From assembly GCA_007128495.1 (NCBI GenBank), contig SKXH01000115.1, positions 1-28,535 of the forward strand: a DNA stretch of 28,535 bases, written 5' to 3'. The first letter of the stretch is position 1; each line of letters begins with the position of its first letter. Of the stretch, positions 14,827-23,605 are shown one piece after another. The position numbers and the translations under genes are program-made. The notes under the pieces are model-generated. The model saw only the letters and a list, made by a program, of their open reading frames with translations. It had not been told where the DNA came from and searched no databases. Origin of the DNA: Bacteroidota bacterium (lineage in GTDB: Bacteria > Bacteroidota > Ignavibacteria > T3Sed10-11).

Positions 14827-15822
14827 TTACTTCGCCATCTTGAGCAGCAAATCAACGGTACGGCATGAGTATCCCCACTCGTTGTCATACCATCCGACAA
14901 CTTTTACAAGATTATCTTTTGCCATTGTCGAGAGCGAATCCAGAATACATGAATGCGGGTTGCCGATGATATCGATCGATACAATAGGATCGGTTTCATA
15001 TTGCAGGATATTTTTCATCGGACCGTCGGCTGCCTTTTTCATAGCTTCATTCACCTGTTCTGCCGTGATGTCTTTTTCGAGTTCGCAGACAAAATCGGTT
15101 ATCGATCCGTTCGCAACCGGGACGCGAAGAGCGAAACCATCGAGCCGGCCTTCGAGTTCGGGAATCGCTTTGGTAACCGTCTTGGCCGCACCGGTCGTCG
15201 TAGGGATGATCGCCTGAGCAGCGGCCCGGGCGCGACGCAGGTCCTTATGCGGCAGATCAAGCAAACGCTGATCATTTGTATAGGCGTGAACAGTCGTCAT
15301 TAATCCTTTTTTCACACCAAAATTGTCATGCAATACTTTGACCATCGGTGCGAGACAGTTGGTAGTGCACGAAGCATTCGATACTAACTTATGATCCGGT
15401 TTCAACATATCATCGTTGACCCCGAGAACGATCGTCGAGTCGATATCGCCTTTTGCCGGTGCAGTCAGCAATACTTTTTTTGCACCCGCCTCGATATGCT
15501 TTTGCATTTGTTCGGCTTTGGTGAACACACCGGTTCCTTCCACGACAACATCCACACCGAGATCTTTCCAGGGTAGATTTGCCGGATCTTTTTCTGCCGA
15601 TACTTTATATTTTTTGCCGTTGACTATGATATTGTCACCCTCTACCGATACTTCACCATTGAACTTTCCGTGTACTGAATCATATTTCAAAAGATGTGCT
15701 AATGTTGCCGCATCTGTCAGGTCGTTAATTGCGACAAAATCTATTCCACCTAATTCCAGTCCTCTGCGAAAGACAAGTCTGCCGATTCGTCCGAATCCGT
15801 TAATTGCTACTTTAATTGCCAT
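14827..15822 (-). CDS. gap: Glyceraldehyde-3-phosphate dehydrogenase
   Basis: Oxidises glyceraldehyde-3-phosphate to 1,3-bisphosphoglycerate, the substrate of the next enzyme, phosphoglycerate kinase, encoded just downstream. The 331-residue protein begins with the Rossmann motif INGFGRIGRLVFR; an aspartate after the second strand (AINDLTD) favours NAD over NADP. The catalytic cysteine is C152 in SNASCTTNCLAP, paired with H178 in TVHAYTNDQ; the C-terminal VGWYDNEWGYS block is complete. AAGGAGG lies four bases before the ATG. Confidence 0.98.
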   Translation of the reverse strand: MAIKVAINGFGRIGRLVFRRGLELGGIDFVAINDLTDAATLAHLLKYDSVHGKFNGEVSVEGDNIIVNGKKYKVSAEKDPANLPWKDLGVDVVVEGTGVFTKAEQMQKHIEAGAKKVLLTAPAKGDIDSTIVLGVNDDMLKPDHKLVSNASCTTNCLAPMVKVLHDNFGVKKGLMTTVHAYTNDQRLLDLPHKDLRRARAAAQAIIPTTTGAAKTVTKAIPELEGRLDGFALRVPVANGSITDFVCELEKDITAEQVNEAMKKAADGPMKNILQYETDPIVSIDIIGNPHSCILDSLSTMAKDNLVKVVGWYDNEWGYSCRTVDLLLKMAK

Positions 15823-15934
15823 ATTTCCTCCTTAACCGGAATAATATTCACTAAATGACAGGATCAAGAGATGCCTGTTGTTGTTTTCTGTTGATAGGTA
15901 CTACATACATTTACTAAAAAGGTATTAGTCTGGT

Positions 15935-15963
15935 AATTTACCAATATATAGTAGTAAAGTCAA
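15935..15963 (-). promoter_or_regulatory. Candidate promoter for gap
   Basis: On the minus strand TTGACT (15963-15958) and TAAATT (15940-15935) are separated by 17 bases, just past the comF stop and about 110 bases before the gap ATG. TACCTTTT, near the Bacteroidota TAnnTTTG box, occurs slightly further downstream as an alternative. Confidence 0.3.
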
Positions 15964-15971
15964 GAATTGAA

Positions 15972-16715
15972 TTATATCAGGGATTGAACGTGAAGCGGGG
16001 CATTGCCTGCTGAAAAGGCATAAACCGGAGTATTTTCCGGCAGAAGGTGCGCTATAGAAACCATAGTTGATCCTGTCGTAATGACATCGTCAATTAATGC
16101 AACCGGCTGTTCGTCGGGTAACACTGTGGAGTCGTGCCGGACAAATGCACCCGATACATTTTCCATTCTTTCCGACATCGAGAGTTTTGTCTGTGTACGG
16201 GTATTACGATTTCGTTCTATGATGTTTGTAGCTATGCGCGCCCCGGTAGCTTCGTGCAGGCCGCGGGCAATATAATACGATTGATTATAGCCGCGTTCGC
16301 GTTCTTTGGCATGATGCAGCGGGATCGGGATAAGTATCCAGGATTCATCGACACCAAATATATTTTTTACGGCAGTGCCGAGACGTTTGCCAAGTTTGAC
16401 GCCGATATCGGTTTTTTGCCGGTATTTTAATTCGTGGATGAGTGTTTGCAGCACCCCGCCCGGCTCAAATTCATACAATGCGTATACATCCCGCAGGTTG
16501 GCACTTTGAGCGAGTATTTCTTCACGTAAGTATTTATGGGAGTCTGAACCGGTCTGTATTCTTTCAAGTGAAGTATCGCATCGCGTACACCAATATTCTC
16601 CCGCCGGGAGAGCGTCATTGCAGTGGAAACAAACCGGAGCGTAAATAAAATCGATCAACGGATCTATTAATAACCGCTTAACGGATTGTACCGGCCAAAT
16701 CCCGGTCGGTTTCAT
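15972..16715 (-). CDS. ComF-family phosphoribosyltransferase-like protein
   Basis: 247 residues with the ComF layout: an N-terminal four-cysteine zinc-ribbon-like segment (CFHCNDALPAGEYWCTRC), a linker with ALYEFEPGGVLQTLIHELKY, and a C-terminal phosphoribosyltransferase domain with ERGYNQSYYIARGL and the PRPP loop ALIDDVITTGSTM. ComF is needed for DNA uptake in competent bacteria, and such proteins occur very widely, including in species not known to be competent; no other competence gene is visible. Its ATG overlaps the uvrB stop (ATGA), so it is translationally coupled to a DNA-repair gene. Confidence 0.92.
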   Translation of the reverse strand: MKPTGIWPVQSVKRLLIDPLIDFIYAPVCFHCNDALPAGEYWCTRCDTSLERIQTGSDSHKYLREEILAQSANLRDVYALYEFEPGGVLQTLIHELKYRQKTDIGVKLGKRLGTAVKNIFGVDESWILIPIPLHHAKERERGYNQSYYIARGLHEATGARIATNIIERNRNTRTQTKLSMSERMENVSGAFVRHDSTVLPDEQPVALIDDVITTGSTMVSIAHLLPENTPVYAFSAGNAPLHVQSLI

Positions 16716-18727
16716 GTTTCTTCCTTGACTTCGTTTTTCAAATGGAACAATTCATCGCGCAGTTCGGCAGCCCGTTCAAATTCCAGGTCCTTTGCGGCTT
16801 TTCGCATCTCCCGTTCAAGCTCATCGATGAGATCATCACGTTGTTCTTTAGTAAGATATTTGACCGTTCGTTCCGCAATGATGGGCATTTTGTGCTTCGA
16901 CCGGTCGCGGAATTTCCTCACATCGGCTACCGCCGTCCCCGCCATGATCTCATCCAGACTCTTGTAAATCGTCTGCGGCACAATACCGTGATCCTTGTTA
17001 TATTGAAGTTGTTTTTCACGGCGCCGGTTTGTTTCCTCGAGCATTCTTTCCATCGATCCGGTTACAATGTCTGCATATAAAATCACTTTACCATGTACAT
17101 TTCGGGCCGTTCTCCCGGCAGTTTGTATGAGCGATCGATCGGATCTTAAAAACCCTTCTTTATCGGCATCCATGATTGCAACAAGCGATACCTCCGGAAG
17201 ATCCAATCCTTCACGCAGCAAATTAACACCGACGAGCACATCGAATTCCCCGATACGAAGATTACGCAAAATCGTGACCCGTTCCAGCGCGTCGATCTCG
17301 GAATGAATATACCTGACTTTGATCGCCAGTCCTTCCAGGTATTCGGTCAGGTCCTCCGCCATCCGCTTTGTCAGTGTAGTAACAAGCACACGTTCTTTGC
17401 GTTCGATGCGATTACGTATCACCGAGAGCAGATCGTCGACCTGATTTCTTGCGGGACGAACTTCTACTTCGGGATCGACAAGTCCGGTCGGACGTATGAC
17501 TTGCTCTACAACAACTCCTTTACACTTTTCAAGTTCATACGGTCCGGGGGTAGCGCTGACAAAGATGACTTGATTTACCATATGTTCCCATTCCTCAAAC
17601 GTAAGCGGCCGGTTATCGAGGGCCGACGGCAAACGAAAGCCATGCTCGACGAGCGTTTGTTTGCGCGAGCGGTCTCCGTGGTACATTCCGCTGATCTGCG
17701 GCACGCTGACATGAGATTCATCGATTATGAGAAGAAAATCATCCGGGAAATAATCGAACAAACAGTGCGGCCGTGAACCGGGAGGTCTGCCCGCTATATG
17801 GCGCGCGTAATTTTCGATGCCGCTGCAGTAACCGATCTCGTTCAACATTTCGATATCAAAGCGCGTGCGTTGTTCCAGGCGCTGGGCTTCGAGCAATTTA
17901 CCCTGATCACGGAGTTGTTTCAAGCGGCTTTCCAGTTCCTCCTCAATCGATTCAATAGCCCGTTCGAGTGTGGGACGCGAGGTAATGAAATGTTTCGCCG
18001 GGAAGATCGCCTCATACTCGCCGGTTCGTATTGGAGTGCCGGTATTCTTATCGATAGTGGAAATACGGTCTACCTCGTCGCCGAAAAATTCAATACGCAG
18101 CGCCTCGCGATCTTCGTAGGCAGGGACGAGTTCAACAATATCGCCCCGCACCCGGAAGTTGCCGCGCGTAAATTCGAAATCGTTTCGTGCATATCCGATA
18201 TCGATAAACTTACGCAGCAATGCATTCCGTTCGATATGTTCGCCTTTCCTAATGGTAACGACCTGACTTGCCCACTCCTCCGGTGCGCCGATACCGTAAA
18301 TCGAGCTGACGCTCGCTACCACAATCACGTTCTGATCGCCGCTTAACAATGCGCTGGTTGCTTTCAGACGCAAACGGTCTATCTCATCATTGATCGATGC
18401 ATCTTTTGCGATATATGTATCGGTGGTTGGAATATATGCTTCCGGTTGATAATAATCGTAATAGCTTATAAAATACTCAACTTTATTGTCGGGGAAAAAT
18501 CCCTTTAACTCTGCATACAATTGTGCGGCGAGGGTTTTATTGTGTGACATCACCAGCACCGGCCGGTCATGTTCTGCAATAACGTGCGACATGGTAAACG
18601 TCTTCCCGCTACCCGTCACACCGAGCAACGTTTGATATTTATCATTCCGTTTGAGTCCCTCAACAAGCTGTTGTATAGCTTCCGGCTGATCTCCCGCAGG
18701 TTTATATGATGAAACAAGCTTATACAT
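16712..18727 (-). CDS. uvrB: Excinuclease ABC subunit B
   Basis: The damage-verifying helicase-like subunit of UvrABC nucleotide excision repair. The 671-residue protein starts with the standard YKLVSSYKPAGDQPEAI and has Walker A GVTGSGKT at residues 36-43, the DNA-gripping beta-hairpin (YYDYYQPEAYIP), LLIDESH, the QTAGRTARN helicase motif and a C-terminal UVR domain (MRKAAKDLEFERAAELRDEL) that binds UvrC. It is full length. It is the first gene of a pair with comF. Confidence 0.98.
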   Translation of the reverse strand: MYKLVSSYKPAGDQPEAIQQLVEGLKRNDKYQTLLGVTGSGKTFTMSHVIAEHDRPVLVMSHNKTLAAQLYAELKGFFPDNKVEYFISYYDYYQPEAYIPTTDTYIAKDASINDEIDRLRLKATSALLSGDQNVIVVASVSSIYGIGAPEEWASQVVTIRKGEHIERNALLRKFIDIGYARNDFEFTRGNFRVRGDIVELVPAYEDREALRIEFFGDEVDRISTIDKNTGTPIRTGEYEAIFPAKHFITSRPTLERAIESIEEELESRLKQLRDQGKLLEAQRLEQRTRFDIEMLNEIGYCSGIENYARHIAGRPPGSRPHCLFDYFPDDFLLIIDESHVSVPQISGMYHGDRSRKQTLVEHGFRLPSALDNRPLTFEEWEHMVNQVIFVSATPGPYELEKCKGVVVEQVIRPTGLVDPEVEVRPARNQVDDLLSVIRNRIERKERVLVTTLTKRMAEDLTEYLEGLAIKVRYIHSEIDALERVTILRNLRIGEFDVLVGVNLLREGLDLPEVSLVAIMDADKEGFLRSDRSLIQTAGRTARNVHGKVILYADIVTGSMERMLEETNRRREKQLQYNKDHGIVPQTIYKSLDEIMAGTAVADVRKFRDRSKHKMPIIAERTVKYLTKEQRDDLIDELEREMRKAAKDLEFERAAELRDELFHLKNEVKEET

Positions 18728-18765
18728 GGATTGGATATTGATGTTTGATTATTATCTAATGGAAT

Positions 18766-19155
18766 TTACAATTCACTAATGTGCCTTCTTCCTCTGAATC
18801 CATCCGGGATCGGGTGCCAGTATTCAATGCCCGGCTCATCCGCTTTCCAGCAGAGATACACTTCTTCGCCGTTGTCACGAATGTGTGGGAAATCGATAAG
18901 ACCATCATCGATCCCTTTGATCTCGATTCCCTGTTCCACTATCGATTGAATTATATCGACAAGCTCCTCAAGCTCCGGCGGATGGAATCCTTCACCGTTT
19001 GGTCCCACGCCGCCGAAAAAAGTATGTTTATACATATCGTAGCCCATCTCATCGAGCTCTTGCTTCAGATCCACCATTCGTTCGATGTCGGGACGTATTG
19101 TTTCGAGTGTTGTTTTTGCCTCTTCGAGAGTAAAATGTTTTTTGTGGTAATACAT
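18766..19155 (-). CDS. DUF2203 family protein
   Basis: A 129-residue soluble protein with the DUF2203 pattern: N-terminal FTLEEAKTTLETIRPDIERM helix, a central helix containing the LEELVDIIQSIVEQGIEIK segment, then the conserved GLIDFPHIRDNGEEVYLCW strand block and the ending EYWHPIPDGFRGRR. No enzymatic residues can be proposed. It is on the same strand as uvrB, 38 bases upstream, and may be cotranscribed. Function unknown. Confidence 0.85.
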   Translation of the reverse strand: MYYHKKHFTLEEAKTTLETIRPDIERMVDLKQELDEMGYDMYKHTFFGGVGPNGEGFHPPELEELVDIIQSIVEQGIEIKGIDDGLIDFPHIRDNGEEVYLCWKADEPGIEYWHPIPDGFRGRRHISEL

Positions 19156-19370
19156 TTTTTAGTTTTCAGTTTGAAGTTTACAGTTTACAGTTTTTGGATT
19201 TTCAGTTGACTTCAATATAATAAATCCGTGATCCGTGGCTTTATTTAGATTGAATTCCATTTTAGAGCCGGCTCATATATAATTTCGAATTAATATATAC
19301 GAAAATCAATATAGAATTCATTATATTATCCCCTGACAAAATAAAATCTATAAAAATTCTGGATATCAAT
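19156..19370. other. Divergent intergenic region with short repeats
   Basis: AT-rich spacer between the DUF2203 gene and the serine hydrolase. CAGTTT recurs at 19167, 19181 and 19188, and ATCCGTG is duplicated in tandem near 19224-19237. Promoters for both directions must lie here, but none is clear. Confidence 0.4.
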
Positions 19371-20555
19371 ATGAAATATATAGTCACACTTATTCTGTTT
19401 TTCAGCATACCGGTTTTTTCACAATCATTGCCGGTGATCGCTCCGGAAGATGCCGGATTCGATGCTCAACGGCTGCAACGAGTGGATAAAGTCATCCACA
19501 CATCAATAGATAACAAAGAAACGCCGGGTGCCGTTCTTTTTGTGGTACGGGATACAGCGATCGTATATCAAAAAGCGTACGGCTTACGACAGCTTGAGCC
19601 CGAAGAAGTGCGCATGGATCTTTCTACCGTTTTCGACCTTGCTTCTCTAACCAAACCTGTCGCAACCGCCACTGCAATATTTATCCTTGTCGAACAGGGA
19701 GAAATCCGGCTGCTCGATCCCGTTTCACGATATATTCCCGATTTTAATGCCTGGATTGACCCCGATAACGATACCGAACGTGAAATCCGCATCATCCATT
19801 TGCTTACACATACTTCGGGATTGCCATCATATCCGCCCGTTGAGCAACTTGTCGAAGATCATGGCTCACCGGCGCTGGATGCGGTCGTCGACTATTTCAG
19901 TCATCTGGAACGCTCAGTTAAACCGGGAACTTCGTTTACATATAGTTGTCCCAATTACGTTACACTTCAGCAGATCATAGAACAGGTTTCGGGGAAAACA
20001 CTGGCAGAGTTCTCCCGCCAAAATATTTTTACCCCGCTCGGTATGAAGAACACGACCTACAATCCCTCCGATGCTATGTCAGACCGCATTGCTCCGACAA
20101 CATTTGAGGATGATGTATTACTCACCGGTGTCGTGCACGATCCATTCGCACGGAAATTAATGGGTGGAATATCGGGAAATGCCGGCTTGTTTTCAACCGG
20201 AAACGATCTCGCACTATTTACCGCTATGCTTCTTAATAATGGTACCCTGAACGGTAAACGTATTCTCAGTCCCCTCAGCGTATCGACATTAACAACCATC
20301 CCGAAGGAATACGAATCGTTCGGGCGTTCGCCCGGTTGGGATCTGCATTCTCCTTTTGCATCGAACCAGGGCGATTTGTTTGGCGACCAAACATACGGAC
20401 ATACCGGCTATACCGGGACTTCCATTGTCATCGATCCGGCTACCCGAACGGCAGTTATACTATTAACAAACCGGGTGCATCCGGACGACAGCACAAGTGT
20501 TGTTCGACTGCGGAGTCTCGTTGCGAATGTTGTGGCAGGTGCGTTGGTTGAATGA
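19371..20555 (+). CDS. Secreted serine hydrolase of the class C beta-lactamase family
   Basis: 394 residues with a signal peptide (YIVTLILFFSIPVFSQ). The penicillin-binding-protein-like fold is shown by GAVLFVVRDTAIVYQKAYG, the nucleophile motif S92-L-T-K95 (DLASLTKP), LLTHTSGLPSYPP, and the late HTGYTG box. The second active-site motif reads Y191-S-C (FTYSCPNYVTLQQIIEQVSG) where Asn is usual at the third position. Such proteins include esterases, D-aminopeptidases and peptidoglycan-trimming enzymes; true beta-lactamase activity should not be assumed. It is the only plus-strand gene in the central part of the window, convergent with recQ. Confidence 0.88.
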   Translation: MKYIVTLILFFSIPVFSQSLPVIAPEDAGFDAQRLQRVDKVIHTSIDNKETPGAVLFVVRDTAIVYQKAYGLRQLEPEEVRMDLSTVFDLASLTKPVATATAIFILVEQGEIRLLDPVSRYIPDFNAWIDPDNDTEREIRIIHLLTHTSGLPSYPPVEQLVEDHGSPALDAVVDYFSHLERSVKPGTSFTYSCPNYVTLQQIIEQVSGKTLAEFSRQNIFTPLGMKNTTYNPSDAMSDRIAPTTFEDDVLLTGVVHDPFARKLMGGISGNAGLFSTGNDLALFTAMLLNNGTLNGKRILSPLSVSTLTTIPKEYESFGRSPGWDLHSPFASNQGDLFGDQTYGHTGYTGTSIVIDPATRTAVILLTNRVHPDDSTSVVRLRSLVANVVAGALVE

Positions 20556-20685
20556 AAGTTTCTTCGGGGTTCGGGGTTTCAGATATGTGTGCAGAGGGCG
20601 TTTTTTTTAACAGAGGATGTGCAAGATGCAAGTTCAATGTAATTGAAAATAATTTTTACGTGTAAGCGATATCTATCGGGATCGT

Positions 20686-20707
20686 ACGGCGAAAATAATT
20701 TCGCCGT
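20686..20707. terminator. Hairpin between convergent genes
   Basis: ACGGCGAAA and TTTCGCCGT form a perfect 9-bp stem around ATAA between the serine hydrolase and recQ stops. T-tracts are weak on both sides, so it may be a poor bidirectional terminator. Confidence 0.5.
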
Positions 20708-20725
20708 TACTTTGAGGAGACAATG

Positions 20726-22894
20726 TTATTTTTTTTGACTCAATGCTCTGACGATTCTTAGAACACCATAATCAAAACGCTTGCCTAAAATCTCGTAAAC
20801 TCCGGTAAGATTTCCATACCCGATTTTACTAAAAGCGGCGTTAATTTCTTTGAGTTCCTCGTGTGTTACAAAGCGGTGGATGTCTATTTTTTCTCCTGCG
20901 TTGGCTGCTTTTTCAAGATGCGAATAAATGGTGCTGCTCTTTAAATTGCGTACGTGAGCTATTTCATCCACCGATTTACCGGATTGGAAGTGACGCAGAG
21001 TTTCACGTGTCGTTTCATTCATCCATCTACTTTTCGCGACGGGTGGTTTATTATTCGCGGTTTTTTTAACCGCATCCGGGTTGTGCCGCAGATAATCAGA
21101 AATTTCTTTAAGGAAAATCATTCCGAAATCCTTCAGCTTCCTCTCCCCGACACCGCTAATGCGCCTGAACTCCGTGTCGTTTCCGGGGAACTCGCGCGCC
21201 ATTTGTCTGAGCGCGGCATCCGAAAAAATTACGAACGGCGGAACATCACGTTTATCCGCCAGACGCTTACGCACCGACCGCAACCGCTCGAACAAAACGG
21301 GATCGTATTCCTGTTCGCCTTGCCGCACTTTCACCGCCTCATCCATCTTCACGGGTTTCGTCAACATAATAGAAGACCGCTGCTTGAGCGCTTCCATTCC
21401 TTCGGGAGTTATGTCAACCACCGTAAAGCCGTTATTGTCTTGCTGTTTTAAAAATCCCAGACGCATTAACTCCCGTCCGATATTCATCCAGTCTTCACGA
21501 CTATACTCTTTACCGATACCGTACGTCGAAAGTTCATAATGTTTCCATCGCCGGATCTTTTCGGTATCGCCGCCGGTCAACACTTCAACTGCATATCGCA
21601 GACCGACATTGAAGCCGCTTTTCTCATAGATGCGGTAGACGCAGGACAAAATTTTCTGTGCGGCAATTGTGCCGTCATACTTTTCACGGGGAAGCGTGCA
21701 ATTATCGCAGCCATCGCAATTTGATTTTGCATACTGCTCTCCGAAATATGCGAGCAGCAACGCGCGCCGGCATTCATTGCTTTCGGCATAACGTACCATA
21801 TCTTCCAATTGTGCTTTTGCTATGCGCCGTTCCTGCCGGCTTTCTTTTTCTTTTATGAAGTGCAATTGCTTCACCATATCACCGCGGCTAAACAACAACA
21901 AGCAATCAGACGGTAATCCGTCGCGCCCCGCCCGGCCGGTCTCCTGATAATATCCCTCGATGTTTTTCGGTAAATCGTAATGAACCACAAAGCGAACGTT
22001 CGATTTGTTGATTCCCATACCGAACGCGATCGTCGCACAGATCACTCTGATCTCATCACGCTGAAACAGCTCCTGATTTTTTGTCCGGTCGTGTTGTTCC
22101 ATACCTGCGTGATACGACGCAGCCGCGAAGCCGTCGACACGTAATTTTCCGGCAAGCGATTCGGTCACTCTTCTGCTCTGGCAGTAAATGATACCGCTCT
22201 CGTTTTTTCGTTGGTGCAGGAATGTTAACAACTGTCCGTACGGATCATTTTTTGGAATGACTTTATAGCTCAGGTTGGGGCGATTAAAGCTTGCGACATA
22301 GCTTGACGGATTCCGGAGATTTAAATGTTTTTTGATATCCTCCCGAACCCTCTTGGTGGCAGTAGCAGTTAATGCCATCATCGGCACACCAGCCATAAGC
22401 TCCCGCAATTTCACGAGCTTTCTGTATTCGGGTCGAAAATCGTGGCCCCATTCGCTGATACAATGTGCTTCATCGATGGCGATTAAAGTGACATTCCAGT
22501 TGACCACATTATTGAGAAATGTTGAAAGCAATGCACGCTCCGGCGCGACGTAGAGTAGCTTGTATGCTCCGTTATGCAGTCCGCTCAGCCGCCGGCGCGA
22601 TTCGTCCGGTGTGAGTGAAGAGTTGAGATAGGTAGCGGCAATACCGCTTGCCTGCAATGCATCGACCTGATCTTTCATTAATGAAATAAGCGGCGATATA
22701 ACGACGGTGAGTCCGGAACGCACGAGCGCGGGAAGTTGATAACAGAGTGATTTCCCGCCGCCGGTCGGCAGCAGCGCGAATACATCCTTACCTGCAAGTG
22801 AATCGTGAATAATGTCCTGCTGCAACGGCCTGAACGACGAAAAGCCGAAGTACCGCTTGAGTAACGGGAGTAATGATGTCTGAGTAGTTTGCAT
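20726..22894 (-). CDS. recQ: ATP-dependent DNA helicase RecQ, long form
   Basis: A 3'-5' helicase for recombination and fork repair. Counted from ATG 22894 it has 722 residues: helicase core with FRPLQQDIIHDSLAGKDVFA, Walker A TGGGKS (residues 44-49), DEAH at 141-144 and QETGRAGRDG; a zinc module with four cysteines (ECRRALLLAYFG, then CDGCDNC); RQC winged helix; HRDC domain (FERLRSVRKRLADKRDVPPF); and a C-terminal helix-turn-helix (RHFQSGKSVDEIAHVRNLKS) seen on many Bacteroidota/Firmicutes long RecQs. The frame stays open upstream to 23035, but those 47 codons do not resemble RecQ and run into repeat DNA; MQTTQTSLLPLLKRYFGFSS is the normal family start. Confidence 0.96.
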   Translation of the reverse strand: MQTTQTSLLPLLKRYFGFSSFRPLQQDIIHDSLAGKDVFALLPTGGGKSLCYQLPALVRSGLTVVISPLISLMKDQVDALQASGIAATYLNSSLTPDESRRRLSGLHNGAYKLLYVAPERALLSTFLNNVVNWNVTLIAIDEAHCISEWGHDFRPEYRKLVKLRELMAGVPMMALTATATKRVREDIKKHLNLRNPSSYVASFNRPNLSYKVIPKNDPYGQLLTFLHQRKNESGIIYCQSRRVTESLAGKLRVDGFAAASYHAGMEQHDRTKNQELFQRDEIRVICATIAFGMGINKSNVRFVVHYDLPKNIEGYYQETGRAGRDGLPSDCLLLFSRGDMVKQLHFIKEKESRQERRIAKAQLEDMVRYAESNECRRALLLAYFGEQYAKSNCDGCDNCTLPREKYDGTIAAQKILSCVYRIYEKSGFNVGLRYAVEVLTGGDTEKIRRWKHYELSTYGIGKEYSREDWMNIGRELMRLGFLKQQDNNGFTVVDITPEGMEALKQRSSIMLTKPVKMDEAVKVRQGEQEYDPVLFERLRSVRKRLADKRDVPPFVIFSDAALRQMAREFPGNDTEFRRISGVGERKLKDFGMIFLKEISDYLRHNPDAVKKTANNKPPVAKSRWMNETTRETLRHFQSGKSVDEIAHVRNLKSSTIYSHLEKAANAGEKIDIHRFVTHEELKEINAAFSKIGYGNLTGVYEILGKRFDYGVLRIVRALSQKK

Positions 22895-23033
22895 GGAATT
22901 TTGTTTGTCTGTCTGCCTGATAAGGTAAATATAAAAATTCGGGGTAAAAGTGCAAGGGGGCAGGTTTTTAGTTGTGAGGTTTGGGTTATGTGTTAATAAT
23001 TTTTCATGGGGCGTTACCCCGGTAAAATTTAAC

Positions 23034-23055
23034 AACCCCGAAGGGGTGAGATAAA
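23034..23055 (+). repeat. 22-base direct repeat, copy 1
   Basis: Contains the hairpin ACCCC-GAA-GGGGT followed by GAGATAAA. It is identical to 23488-23509 in the same orientation and preceded, nearly adjacently, by the repeated CCCCGGTAAAATTTAA. Confidence 0.75.
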
Positions 23056-23303
23056 GAAAAGATTTAAAATGATACTAATCTCTTATGTTTCCAATAAATT
23101 GATATTATTATTTCGACCTAATTTTTATTTTACCCCTTCAGTGTAAAACTATGTCGTCTGAAACACTTAACCGGGGGTGTTACCCCCGGCTGTTGTATCT
23201 TTCCCCTTCGGGGAAATAATAATCAATATTCCGGTAATTCCCCAATGGGCTCGGCCTCGATAAGTATCGGGACAAGCCGGATTAATACCCCGGTAAAATT
23301 TAA

Positions 23304-23432
23304 GGGGTTATCCAAAAAGCCATTCCGGTAAGGGAGATTCATGAATCTCCCTTACCGGAATGGCGAAAACTACATATTACCGGTAGTTTTAATCGTCATC
23401 ATGATGCATTACAATACTTTTTGGACAACCCC
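23304..23432. mobile_element. MITE-like element with nested palindromes
   Basis: A 129-base unit bounded by 16-base inverted repeats, GGGGTTATCCAAAAAG at 23304-23319 and its complement with one mismatch at 23417-23432. Inside are a 44-base perfect palindrome (23320-23363), an AAAACTAC/GTAGTTTT hairpin (23366-23390) and CATCATGATG (23397-23406). It begins directly after a repeated AAAATTTAA, as if inserted into an older repeat. There is no coding capacity and no clear target-site duplication, so calling it a miniature inverted-repeat transposable element is inference. Confidence 0.5.
23320..23363. repeat. 44-base perfect palindrome
   Basis: The left arm starts CCATTCCGGTAAGGGAGATT and the right arm is its exact complement, meeting at TTCATGAA with no spacer; 22 of 22 pairs match. 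Confidence 0.9.
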
Positions 23433-23487
23433 GATATAACAGATTGGGGCAACGCCCCAATTAAAACCAGTCAGCCAGACTTCGTTT

Positions 23488-23509
23488 AACCCCGAAGGGG
23501 TGAGATAAA
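23488..23509 (+). repeat. 22-base direct repeat, copy 2
   Basis: Same 22 bases as 23034-23055, same orientation, about 430 bases downstream. The two copies bracket the palindrome-rich block. Confidence 0.75.
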
Positions 23510-23520
23510 ATTAAACCAAT

Positions 23521-23557
23521 AAAAAATCCCCGCCGGAATGACCGGCAGGGACTTTTT
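23521..23557 (-). terminator. Terminator of the MFS transporter gene
   Basis: On the minus strand TCCCTGCCGG pairs with CCGGCGGGGA (one G-U pair) around TCATT and is followed by TTTTTT. On the plus strand the hairpin is also followed by CTTTTT, so it may act in both directions. It lies about 50 bases past the MFS stop. Confidence 0.85.
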
Positions 23558-23605
23558 AATAACTCCAATACTATCATACCTTTATTTTATTATTCCATTA
23601 TACCA

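Larger units (their letters stand above)
22895..23560. other. Gene-free block of palindromes and direct repeats
   Basis: About 670 bases with no credible gene between recQ and the MFS gene. It carries hairpins at 23008-23020 (GGGG-CGTTA-CCCC), 23171-23189 (CCGGGGGT-GTT-ACCCCCGG), 23201-23215 (TTCCCC-TTC-GGGGAA) and 23443-23461 (ATTGGGGC-AAC-GCCCCAAT), an 18-base direct repeat at 23015-23032 and 23286-23303, a 22-base direct repeat at 23034-23055 and 23488-23509, and a nested palindromic element at 23304-23432. The pattern suggests repeated insertion of small non-coding elements. Confidence 0.7.

Noticed and set aside
15823..15971. Riboswitch or structured leader before gap
   Set aside because: The leader is about 110 bases and AT-rich with no convincing long helices or known aptamer motifs.
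17303..18346. Long plus-strand frames opposite uvrB
   Set aside because: uvrB is complete and strongly conserved on the other strand.
22895..23035. 47-codon N-terminal extension of RecQ
   Set aside because: The extension does not look like RecQ and enters repeat DNA; the internal ATG gives the normal family start.
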